Positions 41,976 to 51,897 of a stretch of DNA of 64,000 bases are shown here, piece by piece. The notes beneath the pieces were generated by a model. It was not told the origin of the DNA and made no database searches. It saw nothing but the letters and a program-made list of their open reading frames with translations. The position numbers were made by a program, and so were the translations under genes. Every line of letters starts with the position of its first letter. Positions within the stretch are counted from its first letter, which is position 1. The DNA comes from Streptomyces actinomycinicus (lineage in GTDB: Bacteria > Actinomycetota > Actinomycetes > Streptomycetales > Streptomycetaceae), in contig NZ_JAERRK010000027.1 of NCBI RefSeq assembly GCF_016741775.1, forward strand, positions 1-64,000, given 5' to 3'.

Positions 41976-43842
41976 TGGCCGACGGGTCTTGCGGGCCCCG
42001 TCCCGACAGCACCTCTCCGTACGCCTGCATCAGATCCGGCAGCCGGAGGGTCGCCAGGTCGTCCCGGGACAGTGCCCCCGCGTACGTCGACAGCCGCAGA
42101 TCCCGGTACGCGCAGCTCTTCTCGTACAGCGTCCGCAGGAACCGCCCGTTGCCCAGCTCGTCGATCCATCCCTGATCGACCACGTGCCCGGCGATGGACC
42201 GCAGCTCGTCCAGGGCCTCCTCGTCCCAGCGGTCCCCGTTCTCGGCCGCGAGCACCTTGCCGATCTCGGTCAGCTCCTGCGGCCGGTAGGAAGGGAAGTC
42301 CACGCGGCTCGTGAAGCGTGAGGACAGGCCCGGGTTGGCGGCGAGCAGCCGGTCCATGCCCTCCGGATAGCCGGCCAGGATCACCACGAGGTGGTCCCGG
42401 TTGTCCTCGGCACGCTTCAGCAGCACCTGGAGCGCCTCGTCGCCGTACGCGTCCCCCTTGCCGTACCCGGAGTTGGACAGCGAGTACGCCTCGTCCACGA
42501 ACAGCACCCCGCCGATCGCGGAGTCGATCAGCTCGTTGGCCTTCACGGCGGTCTGCCCGAGATACTCGCCGACCAGGTCGGCCCGCTGGGCCTCCACCAG
42601 GTGGTCGCCGCCGAGCAGGCCGAGGGCGTAGAACACCCGGCCCAGGATGCGGGCGACCGTGGTCTTGCCGGTCCCCGACGGCCCGGAGAAGACGAAGTGC
42701 CGTTTGGGCGGCTGCACCGGCAGCCCCTGCCCGGCCCGCAGCCGGGCCATGTTCAGCTGTGCGGACAACGCCTTGACCTGGCGCTTCACCGGCTCGAGCC
42801 CCACCATGCGCTCCAGCTCGGCGAGCGCCTCCTCCAGCAGCCCTGGGTCGGTCGGGCCGGCCGGGATCGGTGAGGCGGACACCCCGGACACCCCGGTCTT
42901 CGTCCGCACCGAGGGATCACTCACCGACGGCAGCGGCCCGGTCGGCAGATCGGGCTCGGGCAGCCGCAGATCCCGGCCCTCCGTGCCGAACAGCGCATCG
43001 AACGCGTCCTGCCCGTCCACCGTGTCCTGCCCCGCGCCGGCCAGCGTGATCGCGGCGAGGCCGGCCGCGTCGTCGTACCCGTCGCCCTCGGCGATCGCGG
43101 CGAGCCGCGCGGAGGTGTCCATGAAGGCGGGGTCGACCCGGTGCACCGCCCGGTACAGGGGGAGCGCGGCGGCGCTGCGGCCGGTGCCCTCGTGGGCCCG
43201 CGCCAGCCAGTACCGCAGCTCCTTGCGCTGCGGCTGCTCGCTGCGGCACCTCATCAGCGCCGCCGACAGCAGCGGCTCGGCCTGGCCGTACATCTCCAGC
43301 CGGACCCGGGCCATGCCGCCGAACAGGCCGGCCTCGATGCCGAGCATGGCATCGTCCAGCAGCGGATCGGTGTGCCGGACCAGCTGCTCCCAGTCCTTGA
43401 CCAGGTAGGCGCGGCATGCGTGCAGGAAGCGGACCTGGGCGTCGGTGTCGACCGGGGGCAGTCCGGCGAGGGCGCGGTCCAGTTCGGGCACGTGCCGGCC
43501 GTCGAGCCAGTGCGAGGCGTGCGCCAGCAGCAGATCGCGCGGGCTCTCCAGCACCGGCTGCACCCACCACCCCAGCCAGTACCAGGAGTTGAGGGGCCGG
43601 CGGTGCCGGGTGCGCTGTTCTCCGAAGCGCTCGCGGTGCCGGAACATCCGCAGCAGCGCGGTCGTCGTGTCGACGCGGAGCGCGTGCAGACCGAGCCAGG
43701 CGTCCGCCATGCCCGGGTCCATGCGCACCGCGGTACGGAACTCCTCCTCCGCCTGCGGGTAGGCGCCCATCGTGTAGGCGTCCACACCCCGTAGCCAGGC
43801 GAGGTCGGCCGGGGCCTCGGGGCCCTGCGTGCCGAAGTCCAT
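41971..43842 (-). CDS. AAA+ ATPase of the CbxX/EccA (SpoVK-like) family with TPR-type N-terminus
   Basis: It has 623 residues. The N-terminal 250 residues are helical repeats (YPQAEEEFRTAVRMDPGMAD is TPR-like). A linker leads to one AAA+ module with Walker A FVFSGPSGTGKTTVARILGR, Walker B GGVLFVDEAYSL, an arginine-finger region SRFTSRVDFPSY and a lid. This is the EccA layout of type VII secretion, but no esx or ecc genes are nearby, so it may act elsewhere. ATG 43842 is preferred, with GGGGGG 5 bases upstream; GTG 43845 is an alternative. Confidence 0.88.
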   Translation of the reverse strand: MDFGTQGPEAPADLAWLRGVDAYTMGAYPQAEEEFRTAVRMDPGMADAWLGLHALRVDTTTALLRMFRHRERFGEQRTRHRRPLNSWYWLGWWVQPVLESPRDLLLAHASHWLDGRHVPELDRALAGLPPVDTDAQVRFLHACRAYLVKDWEQLVRHTDPLLDDAMLGIEAGLFGGMARVRLEMYGQAEPLLSAALMRCRSEQPQRKELRYWLARAHEGTGRSAAALPLYRAVHRVDPAFMDTSARLAAIAEGDGYDDAAGLAAITLAGAGQDTVDGQDAFDALFGTEGRDLRLPEPDLPTGPLPSVSDPSVRTKTGVSGVSASPIPAGPTDPGLLEEALAELERMVGLEPVKRQVKALSAQLNMARLRAGQGLPVQPPKRHFVFSGPSGTGKTTVARILGRVFYALGLLGGDHLVEAQRADLVGEYLGQTAVKANELIDSAIGGVLFVDEAYSLSNSGYGKGDAYGDEALQVLLKRAEDNRDHLVVILAGYPEGMDRLLAANPGLSSRFTSRVDFPSYRPQELTEIGKVLAAENGDRWDEEALDELRSIAGHVVDQGWIDELGNGRFLRTLYEKSCAYRDLRLSTYAGALSRDDLATLRLPDLMQAYGEVLSGRGPQDPSAM

Positions 43843-43975
43843 CACGTCCCCCCACAGACCGTGCCCCCGTGGTTCACCGCCGGGCAGTCGCCCGACGGCC
43901 GCCGCGGTCGAACAGCTGTGCCGCGGACCGGAGTTGCTGGTGCGCGAGGCAGGCTCGAAGGTCGCACCGAGGGCA

Positions 43976-43992
43976 TCGTACCTGCGGTACGA
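43976..43992 (-). promoter_or_regulatory. Palindrome TCGTACC-N3-GGTACGA upstream of the AAA gene
   Basis: A perfect 7-bp inverted repeat lies about 135 bp before the AAA gene start in the 427-bp gap 43843-44269. The gap otherwise holds no gene, only this site, a 6-bp hairpin near 44166-44182 and the terminator at 44119-44156. Confidence 0.4.
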
Positions 43993-44118
43993 CCGCGGGC
44001 CGAAGGGTGCCGCACCGGGCGTTCGCCGGGGCGGGAGCAGACGGGGCGTACACGCGTTGGTGACCGAGGGTGAGCGGATCGGCGCGCGAGGCGGGCGGGG
44101 AGGAGGCCGCGGACAGGA

Positions 44119-44156
44119 CGAAGCCCCCGGTCACGGGGGAACAACCGGGGGCTTCG
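44119..44156 (-). terminator. Terminator of the P-loop kinase-like gene
   Basis: A perfect 12-bp stem (44119-44130 with 44145-44156) has a 14-base loop. It lies 114 bases beyond the stop of the minus-strand kinase-like gene and insulates the AAA gene promoter. Confidence 0.7.
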
Positions 44157-44269
44157 CGTCGGTGGGCGGCTCCGAAAGCCGCACATTGAGAACGTAAGTC
44201 CTGTACGGCCCCCGGGTCAAGCAGAGTTGAGGCACTCCGGGAAGTTGCCTCACACGGCTCCTAGCGGCC

Positions 44270-44890
44270 TCACCCCATCGCCGAGAATCCATCACTCAGG
44301 GTCACGCCATGGTCGGCCGTGGCAGCCGCGCCGGGTCCCGGCAGCACCTCGTACCCCTCCGGTCGCTGCAGCACCAGCAGATCGGCATGGGGGCGCGAGG
44401 CGTCGGCGGTGAAGTGCGCGCGCTCCGCCGCGATCCAGCCGTCCCAGAACTCCCGTTGCTCCGCGCCGTCCCGCAGCCGGCCGCGTGCCCAAGACTCCTC
44501 CGCGGGCAGCTCCATCCACAGCAGCCGCGCCAGGTGCGGCCGCAGCGCCCGGCGGCCGGCGCCGACGCCCTCGACCACGATCACGGGCGCCGGCGGCAAG
44601 GGGAGCGGGGCGCCGAAGGCGCGGGTGCGCCAGTCGTACGGCGTGTACCGGGCTTGCTCGCCCCGGGCGAGGGGCTCGATCACCTGCGTCCGGAGCCGGC
44701 CGGTCCAGGCGAAGAACTCCTCGTGGCTGGCGATGTCGTCGAGGTGGAGCACGGGGGCCCCGCCCAGCGCCCGGGCCAGCCGCCCGGCGAAGGTGGACTT
44801 GCCGGAGCCGGCGTGCCCGTCGACACCGATCAGCCGGACCGGTCCCAGGGAAGGGGGGAGCCCGCGCAGCCGGGCGGCGAGGTCGTGAAT
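44270..44890 (-). CDS. P-loop nucleoside/uridine-kinase-like protein lacking a canonical start codon
   Basis: The frame carries a complete N-terminus, with VRLIGVDGHAGSGKSTFAGR (Walker A) encoded near 44840-44780, then PVLHLDDIASHEEFFAWTGR and VIVVEGVGAGRRAL (Walker B-like). GTG 44752, the first ordinary start, would remove the Walker A. Upstream, to an in-frame TGA near 44994, there is no ATG, GTG or TTG. The candidates are ATT 44890 (after a GGGA), ATC 44896 or CTG 44938. I place the start at ATT 44890, giving about 206 residues. Uridine-kinase-like phosphotransfer is inferred. A rare start codon or a sequence error are both possible. Confidence 0.65.
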   Translation of the reverse strand: MHDLAARLRGLPPSLGPVRLIGVDGHAGSGKSTFAGRLARALGGAPVLHLDDIASHEEFFAWTGRLRTQVIEPLARGEQARYTPYDWRTRAFGAPLPLPPAPVIVVEGVGAGRRALRPHLARLLWMELPAEESWARGRLRDGAEQREFWDGWIAAERAHFTADASRPHADLLVLQRPEGYEVLPGPGAAATADHGVTLSDGFSAMG

Positions 44891-45151
44891 GGCGATTCCC
44901 GAGGTGTGGTGTGGTGTGGGCTGATTTCCGCGGAACAGTCTAGTAGGGGCCCATAGCGGCCGGACCGGCGGGAGCCGACGGGCCGGAAAACGTCACACTT
45001 TGAACCACCGGCTGGCGGCCAGTCAATGACGGTCATAAACGATGCGAATTCCCTGACCAATATGTCGAATTCGGCGTTCCGGGTGTGGCCGACGCTGAGT
45101 AAGGTGCCTCTTGCGCAACGTGATGCGGCGGAACGGGGACGGCAGGAGCAC

Positions 45152-46108
45152 ATGGTCGCGGAGTTATTCGAAGGGCACTATGTATGGCATCCGGCGGCCG
45201 ACGACCGCGTCCTGGCGAACGTATGCGTCGATGTGCGCGCCGGGCGATATCGGTATGCCCACGAGGCGCTCGCCGAGACGCGCTCCGACTTCGCCCTCCG
45301 CGCCCACCGCTCGCTGGTCCTCGCCTCCGAGGCGGCAGGCACCGACCTGGTCGAACGCTGGCTGGCCGAGGAGCCGACGCCGGAGGCGGAGCTGATGTGG
45401 GCGCGGGTCGCGGTGCAGCGTGCGCTGCGGGCCGCCGACGCGCGCGACGACCGTGCCGAGGCGCTGGAGCGGATCGCGCTGACCGCCTGCGACCGGGCCG
45501 CCGAGTCGGCCCCCGCCGACCCCACCCCCTGGGTCGCCAGGCTCGCCATGGCCCGGCTGCACCGGCTGCGCGACCCCGCACCCCACGGTCTGCTCACCGC
45601 GCCGCCGGGCCCTTGGCGGCTGTTCGCGCACATCCTGTCCCTGGACCCCTGGCACCGTGAGGCCCACCACCGCTTCCTGTCCTTCTTCTTCACGCGGTAC
45701 GGCGGCTCGGTCAACGCGGCCTGGGACGTGGCCGCCTTCCTCAGCCAGCGGGCGCCCGCCGGGTCCGCCCTCCGGCTGCTGCCGCTGGTGGCCCTGGTGG
45801 AGAGCTACAACCCGACCCAGCTCCTCGCCGAGCAGGTCTGGGAGCAGCCGCAGTGGCGCTCGACCGCACTCGCGATCTACCAGAACTGGCTGCCCACGGT
45901 GGCCGGTTATCGCTTCACCCCGGTGCTCGACCTGGCCTACCTCGCGCACGCGCTGGTCATGGCCCAGCGCGAGTTCGAGGCCCGGGCGGTGTTCACGGCG
46001 ATGGGCCCGTACGCCTCGCGCATGCCCTGGAGCGCCTTCGGTGACCCCGCCGAGCAGCTCACCCGGGCCCGGCGCGCCTGCGGCCTGCCCGTCCCGGGGC
46101 CCGCCTGA
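45152..46108 (+). CDS. Protein of unknown function with a TTA codon (bldA-dependent candidate)
   Basis: I do not recognise the family. The protein is helical, Trp-rich and TPR-like: VWHPAADDRVLANVCVDVRA, WVARLAMARLHRLRDPAP, FAHILSLDPWHREAHHRFLS and LAHALVMAQREFEARAVFTA. ATG 45152 has AGGAG just upstream; ATG 45026 and 45062 are in-frame alternatives, but that stretch has low third-position GC. The fifth codon after 45152 is TTA (45164-45166), the only TTA I found in any gene here, so translation should need the bldA tRNA. The APC permease follows by 41 bp. Both may belong to a developmentally timed operon. Confidence 0.7.
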   Translation: MVAELFEGHYVWHPAADDRVLANVCVDVRAGRYRYAHEALAETRSDFALRAHRSLVLASEAAGTDLVERWLAEEPTPEAELMWARVAVQRALRAADARDDRAEALERIALTACDRAAESAPADPTPWVARLAMARLHRLRDPAPHGLLTAPPGPWRLFAHILSLDPWHREAHHRFLSFFFTRYGGSVNAAWDVAAFLSQRAPAGSALRLLPLVALVESYNPTQLLAEQVWEQPQWRSTALAIYQNWLPTVAGYRFTPVLDLAYLAHALVMAQREFEARAVFTAMGPYASRMPWSAFGDPAEQLTRARRACGLPVPGPA

Positions 46109-46149
46109 CCGCTCGTCCCCCATTTCCCCAGCGAGAGAAAGGCCGATCT

Positions 46150-47688
46150 GTGTCGGAACGGATGTCGACTCCCCGGGCGCGAGCGCGCGCGGCGGATCCC
46201 GTCGTGCTCGACGACGACGCCACCCTGCACGCGATGGGTTATCCGCGGAAACTGACCAGGCGCTTCCAGGCGTTCGATAATTTCGCGATCTCCTTCACCA
46301 TCATCAATATCCTCTCGGGTATTTTCTCGTCATTCGGATTCGGCATGAACGCGGGTGGTCCCCGCATTCTCGTGTTCGGCTGGATCGGCGTCTCGGTCAT
46401 GGTCCTGCTCATCGGTGCGGCCATGGCGGAAGTCGCCTCCGCCTATCCGACGAGCGGCGCGCTCTATTTCTCCGCCGGCAAACTCGCCAAGCGGAACAAG
46501 GGCGCCTGGTCGTGGTTCACGGGCTGGCTCAACTTCGTGGGCCAGATCGGCGGCACCGCCGCCACCGGCTACGCAGCCGCCACCTTCATCCAGGTCTTCG
46601 TGCAGTTGCAGTGGCCCTCCTACCAGCCGACGGCGCACCAGACGGTCCTGATCACGGCGCTCGTCATCGTGCTCCAGGGGCTCGCCAACACCTACACCGT
46701 CCAGCTCGTCGCCATACTGAACCGCATTTCCGTCTGGTGGCTGCTGATCGGACTCGTCGTGATCGTGGGCGCACTCATAGTGATGCCGGACCATCATCAG
46801 TCGGCGTCGTTCGTGACGCATTTCGAGAACAACACCGGCTTCACGAGCGGCCTTTACGGCGGCCTGCTCGGCCTGCTCGTCACCAGCTGGACCTTCACCG
46901 GCTTCGACGGCAGCTTCCACATGTCCGAGGAAACGGTCCGCGCGACGGTCAGCGCACCCAGGGGGATCACCCGCGCCATCGCCTATTCGGCGATCACCGG
47001 ACTGATCCTGATGCTCGCATTGGTCTACAGCATTGGTGACTACGCCGAGGTTGCCGGTGCGGCCGCCCCGCCCGTGCAGATCCTCATCGACGGCCTCGGT
47101 CTGCCCACGGCCAAGGTCATGCTGCTCATCGTCATCGGCGCGATGCTCTTCTGCGGCCTCGCCAACCTCACCAGCAACACCCGGCAGATCTTCGCCTTTT
47201 CGCGGGACGGTGCCATGCCCGGCTCTCGCTGGTGGCACTCGGTCTCGCTGCGCACCCGTACGCCGGTGAAGGCGGTATGGCTCGCGGTCGCGTCCTCGCT
47301 GGCCCTGGTCGTGCCGGGCTGGTGGTCGCACACGGCGTTCACCGCCATCGTCAGCGTCAACGTGGTCGGGCTGTTCCTCGCCTACGCCGTACCGATCTTC
47401 CTGCGGCTGCGGCTCGGCGACGAGTTCCAGCCGGGCCCCTGGCACCTGGGCCGCTGGGGCAGGCCGGTCGGGTGGCTCGCGGTGGTGTGGATCCTGCTGA
47501 GCAGCGTCCTGTTCATGCTGCCGCAGGCGTCGCCCATCACCGTGGACTCCTTCAACTACGCGCCGATCGCGCTCGCCGGCGTGCTGCTGATCGCCACGGT
47601 GTGGTGGTTCGCCACGGCCCGTCGCCGCTTCCAGGGCCCGGTCAGCTACGGCCGCCCGGACGAGGTCGCCGCGATGGATCTCGTCTGA
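46150..47688 (+). CDS. APC-family amino acid/GABA-type permease
   Basis: It has 512 residues and 12 membrane helices. The first, NFAISFTIINILSGIFSSFG, and AEVASAYPTSGALYFSAGKL are typical of the eukaryote-like amino acid/choline (ACT/GABA permease) branch. WTFTGFDGSFHMSEETVRAT is its conserved loop. It probably imports amino acids or amines such as GABA. GTG 46150 follows GAAAGG. The start of the gene is AT-richer than the rest, like the gene before it. It likely shares the transcript of the TTA-containing gene. Confidence 0.88.
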   Translation: MSERMSTPRARARAADPVVLDDDATLHAMGYPRKLTRRFQAFDNFAISFTIINILSGIFSSFGFGMNAGGPRILVFGWIGVSVMVLLIGAAMAEVASAYPTSGALYFSAGKLAKRNKGAWSWFTGWLNFVGQIGGTAATGYAAATFIQVFVQLQWPSYQPTAHQTVLITALVIVLQGLANTYTVQLVAILNRISVWWLLIGLVVIVGALIVMPDHHQSASFVTHFENNTGFTSGLYGGLLGLLVTSWTFTGFDGSFHMSEETVRATVSAPRGITRAIAYSAITGLILMLALVYSIGDYAEVAGAAAPPVQILIDGLGLPTAKVMLLIVIGAMLFCGLANLTSNTRQIFAFSRDGAMPGSRWWHSVSLRTRTPVKAVWLAVASSLALVVPGWWSHTAFTAIVSVNVVGLFLAYAVPIFLRLRLGDEFQPGPWHLGRWGRPVGWLAVVWILLSSVLFMLPQASPITVDSFNYAPIALAGVLLIATVWWFATARRRFQGPVSYGRPDEVAAMDLV

Positions 47689-47747
47689 CCGGGCGGGATC
47701 GGTTCGGGCGGTGGCGCGACGTGCCCGTGTGCGGGCGCGTGGGGGCT

Positions 47748-47790
47748 GGTCGCGCAGCTCCCCGCGCCCTTCGGCGCGCTCAAGCCGGCC
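47748..47790 (+). repeat. Dispersed repeat, short copy
   Basis: GGTCGCGCAGCTCCCCGCGC followed by CCTTCGGCGCG is a shortened version of the dispersed element, located 60 bp past the permease stop. The rest of the 257-bp gap holds no gene. Confidence 0.6.
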
Positions 47791-47945
47791 TGGACGGCCG
47801 GCGCGCCCCGGCGACCGGCCCTTCACCGGTCCAGACCAATATTCGTGCCGCGGCATGCGCCGAAGTGCTGGCAGGGGGGTCCGGCCTGCTCCATAGTTGG
47901 CGCACCGGACCAGCCCGACTCGGACACCTGGGGGTCAACGCGCCC

Positions 47946-49310
47946 ATGAGCAGAGCCGAACAGCCGTCCCGCAGAACCGTCCTGGCCGTCGCCGTCGCCG
48001 CCGCGGTGACCGGCGCGGCGGCCCCCGCGACCGCCGCAGCCCCGGGAGCGACCGCCGCCGGTCCCGGCGGGGCGCAGGCCCGCCCCGTCGAGTACCACGC
48101 CTGGACCACGTACCGCGACTGGCGCTGCGGGAACGCCCAGGGCACCCGGGCCGTCCCGGGCCCGCGCCCCGGTGTCGTGATCGGCGCCGCCGCCGGCCGT
48201 ACCGACTACACCGACCCGCACACCGGTACCACCGCCACCTGGGAGTTCGCCACCTGGACCGGCCCGGCCCGCCGGCTCACCGTGCCCGCCACCGAGGTCG
48301 TCGCCTCCTGGAACGCGCACACCCCCGCGGGCACCTGGATCCAGGTCGAGCTGCGGGGCACGTACTCCGACGGCACCGACACGCCCTGGTACGTGATGGG
48401 CCGCTGGGCGGCCGGTGACCAGGACATCAAGCGGACCTCGGTGGACGACCAGACCGACGGCAGGAGCACCGTCTGGACCGACACGTTCGCCATCGACGAC
48501 GCGAGCACCGGCCTGCGCCTGGCGTCGTACCGGCTGCGCCTCACCCTCTACCGCCGGCCGGGCACCCGCCTCACCCCGACCGTGTGGCGGCTCGGGGCGA
48601 TGGGCTCCGACATCCCCGACCGCTTCACGGTCCCGGCCTCCACCCCCGGCCTCGCCCAGGAACTGGCCGTCCCGCGCTACTCGCAGGAGATCCACAAGGG
48701 CCAGTACCCCGAGTACGACAACGGCGGCGAGGCCTGGTGCAGCCCCACCTCCTCGCAGATGATCATCGAGTACTGGGGCGGCCGGCTCACCGCCGAACAG
48801 CTGTCCTGGGTCGACCCGTCCTACGCCGACCCGCAGGTCGACCACGCGGCCCGCTTCACCTACGACCACCAGTACCAGGGCTGCGGCAACTGGCCCTTCA
48901 ACGCCGCCTACGCGGCCACCTTCGAGGGGCTGCAGGGCGTGGTCACCCGGCTCGCCTCGCTGACCGACCTGGAGACGCTGATCGCGGCCGGTATCCCGGC
49001 CATAACGTCCCAGTCCTTCCTGAAGAGCGAACTGACCGGCGCCGGGTACGGCACCTCGGGGCACCTCATGACCGTGGTCGGCTTCACCGCGGACGGCGAC
49101 GTGATCGCCAACGACCCGGCCTCGGCCGACGACGCGGCGGTACGGCGGGTCTACCTGCGCCGCGAGTTCGAGAACATCTGGCTGAGGACCAAGCGGTACA
49201 ACGCCTCGGGCAAGGTCGTCTCCGGCACCGGAGGGGTCTGCTACCTCTACTTCCCGGCCCACCCGACCCCGCGTCAGCGCAAGGCGCTCGCCGCGGTGGG
49301 CGTGCACTGA
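47946..49310 (+). CDS. Tat-exported C39-like peptidase
   Basis: It has 454 residues. The N-terminus SRRTVLAVAVAAAVTGAAA is a twin-arginine signal (S-R-R-x-x-L) followed by a hydrophobic run and an AxA cleavage site. Residues about 60-235 form a beta-rich domain of unknown role. Residues about 240-400 are a papain-like C39 peptidase: Cys265 in EAWCSPTSSQMIIEYW, His373 in GHLMTVVGF and Asp390 in NDPAS. It is probably secreted folded and acts on peptides or cell-wall material. ATG 47946 lacks a strong Shine-Dalgarno. Confidence 0.87.
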   Translation: MSRAEQPSRRTVLAVAVAAAVTGAAAPATAAAPGATAAGPGGAQARPVEYHAWTTYRDWRCGNAQGTRAVPGPRPGVVIGAAAGRTDYTDPHTGTTATWEFATWTGPARRLTVPATEVVASWNAHTPAGTWIQVELRGTYSDGTDTPWYVMGRWAAGDQDIKRTSVDDQTDGRSTVWTDTFAIDDASTGLRLASYRLRLTLYRRPGTRLTPTVWRLGAMGSDIPDRFTVPASTPGLAQELAVPRYSQEIHKGQYPEYDNGGEAWCSPTSSQMIIEYWGGRLTAEQLSWVDPSYADPQVDHAARFTYDHQYQGCGNWPFNAAYAATFEGLQGVVTRLASLTDLETLIAAGIPAITSQSFLKSELTGAGYGTSGHLMTVVGFTADGDVIANDPASADDAAVRRVYLRREFENIWLRTKRYNASGKVVSGTGGVCYLYFPAHPTPRQRKALAAVGVH

Positions 49311-49414
49311 GGCCTGTGACCAAGCTCATCGCCGCAAACCCGGGCGCGGGTGGCATGGTGGACGGATGGATGGGGGGATTCCGCCATATACGTCCGACCT
49401 CTGCGAGTAACACC

Positions 49415-49555
49415 ATGACCGCACATCCGGCCACCGCCACCCGCGCCCTCACCGGCGGCCCCGAGGAAGACGGCCCGAAGATCGTCGAGCACGTCATGGG
49501 CTGGGTCCTCGTCGCCGTGTTCGCGATGCTCGTGACCCAGCTCGGCCTGCTCTGA
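49415..49555 (+). CDS. Small conserved single-span membrane protein (46 aa)
   Basis: The peptide begins MTAHPATATRALTGGPEEDG and ends with a membrane helix (about residues 28-46, MGWVLVAVFAMLVTQLGLL). The KIVEHVMGW junction and the short length look like a small Streptomyces membrane protein I recall near chiD. It lies between the peptidase and a TetR gene, 78 bp before the latter's ATG. Its function is unknown. Confidence 0.65.
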   Translation: MTAHPATATRALTGGPEEDGPKIVEHVMGWVLVAVFAMLVTQLGLL

Positions 49556-49632
49556 CCGATCGCTCACCTGTGCGGCTTGTTCTGACATACTGCGGATGTC
49601 CCGCCGCGCCTAGACCAGGGTCGACCTTGAAC

Positions 49633-50280
49633 ATGCCGCAGCAGCGTGCCGCCACCCGGGTGCGCGGCACCGAGCGTTCCGTCGCGCGTCGCGCCGAACT
49701 CATCGCCATCGGCCGCAGGTTGTTCGCCGACACCTCCTACGACGCGCTGTCCATGGACGACATCGCCCGCCAGGCGGGGGTCGCCAAGGGACTGATCTAC
49801 TACTACTTCCGGTCCAAGCGCGGCTACTACCTGGCGATCGTGCAGGACTCCGTCGCCGAACTGGTCGACTCCGCCGCCGGCAACCTCGAGCTGCCCGCCG
49901 TGGACCGGGTGCACCGCACCATCGACGGTTACCTGCGCTACGCCGAGCACCATCAGGCGGCCTACCGCACCATCGTCAGCGGCGGCGTAGGTTTCGACAC
50001 CGAGGTGCACGCGATCCGGGACGGCGTGCGGGAGGCGATCATCGCCACCATCGCCGAAGGGGCCTACGGCCGCAGGGACATCGCCCCGCCGGCCCGGATG
50101 GGCCTGCTCGCCTGGGTGTGCAGTGTGGAGGGCGCAACCCTGGACTGGATCGACCGCCCCGAGCTGTCCCGCGACACCATGCGCGAACTGCTGGTGAAGA
50201 CCCTCGGCGGGGCCCTGCGTGCTGTCGAGGAGCTGGACCCCGCCTACCCGGCCCCGCCGCCCGCCCGCCGGGACGGCTGA
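49633..50280 (+). CDS. TetR-family transcriptional regulator
   Basis: It has 215 residues. The HTH at about 18-62 reads RLFADTSYDALSMDDIARQA, GVAKGLIYYYFRSKRGYYLA, typical of TetR. The C-terminal ligand domain is helical and not assignable to a ligand class. ATG 49633 is chosen; the frame upstream is poor. No regulated gene is obvious. The gene ends in a terminator shared with the convergent chitinase. Confidence 0.9.
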   Translation: MPQQRAATRVRGTERSVARRAELIAIGRRLFADTSYDALSMDDIARQAGVAKGLIYYYFRSKRGYYLAIVQDSVAELVDSAAGNLELPAVDRVHRTIDGYLRYAEHHQAAYRTIVSGGVGFDTEVHAIRDGVREAIIATIAEGAYGRRDIAPPARMGLLAWVCSVEGATLDWIDRPELSRDTMRELLVKTLGGALRAVEELDPAYPAPPPARRDG

Positions 50281-50286
50281 ACGCGA

Positions 50287-50316
50287 GGGAGCGGAGGCTC
50301 GTGGTCCTCCGCTCCC
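50287..50316. terminator. Bidirectional terminator between TetR and chitinase genes
   Basis: A perfect 11-bp stem (50287-50297 with 50306-50316) has an 8-base loop between convergent stops 50280 and 50334. Confidence 0.85.
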
Positions 50317-50333
50317 GATCCCTTGCGACGGGG

Positions 50334-51566
<1,233 letters not shown>

Positions 51567-51645
51567 CGGGTGGCTCCTCGTGGGGGAGAGGGGAACGCGC
51601 GCCGATTGGCATGAACGCGGTAAAGCGTTGGTCATGCACAGTAGG

Positions 51646-51679
51646 AGGACTAGACCACTAGGTCAATGGTTCGGACCAA
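51646..51679 (-). promoter_or_regulatory. Chitinase promoter direct repeats and DasR-like half-site
   Basis: On the minus strand TTGGTCCGAACC and AGTGGTCTAGTCC lie 80-113 bases upstream of the chitinase start. These 12-bp repeats are known elements of chitin induction and glucose repression. The second contains AGTGGTCTAG, the left half of the DasR site. Confidence 0.78.
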
Positions 51680-51897
51680 TATCGGGCCGCGTCGGAGTCC
51701 CGGCTGGACTGCTGAAGTAAGCGGTCGTTAACTGGTGACTGGAAGTCGCCGATCGGGCATACTCACAGCGCATGCCGCTGGTCAGCAGCTTCCGGGACCC
51801 GGGAGCGGGCGCCTTCGGCCCAGCACCACGATCAGGCGGAGCCGCCCCCACCCCCGGGCCGGACCGCCGGTGCCCGAACAGGGAGGAGCCCGACGCC

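Noticed and set aside
44270..44752. Short version of the kinase-like gene from GTG 44752
   Set aside because: It would delete the Walker A motif encoded just upstream in the same frame.
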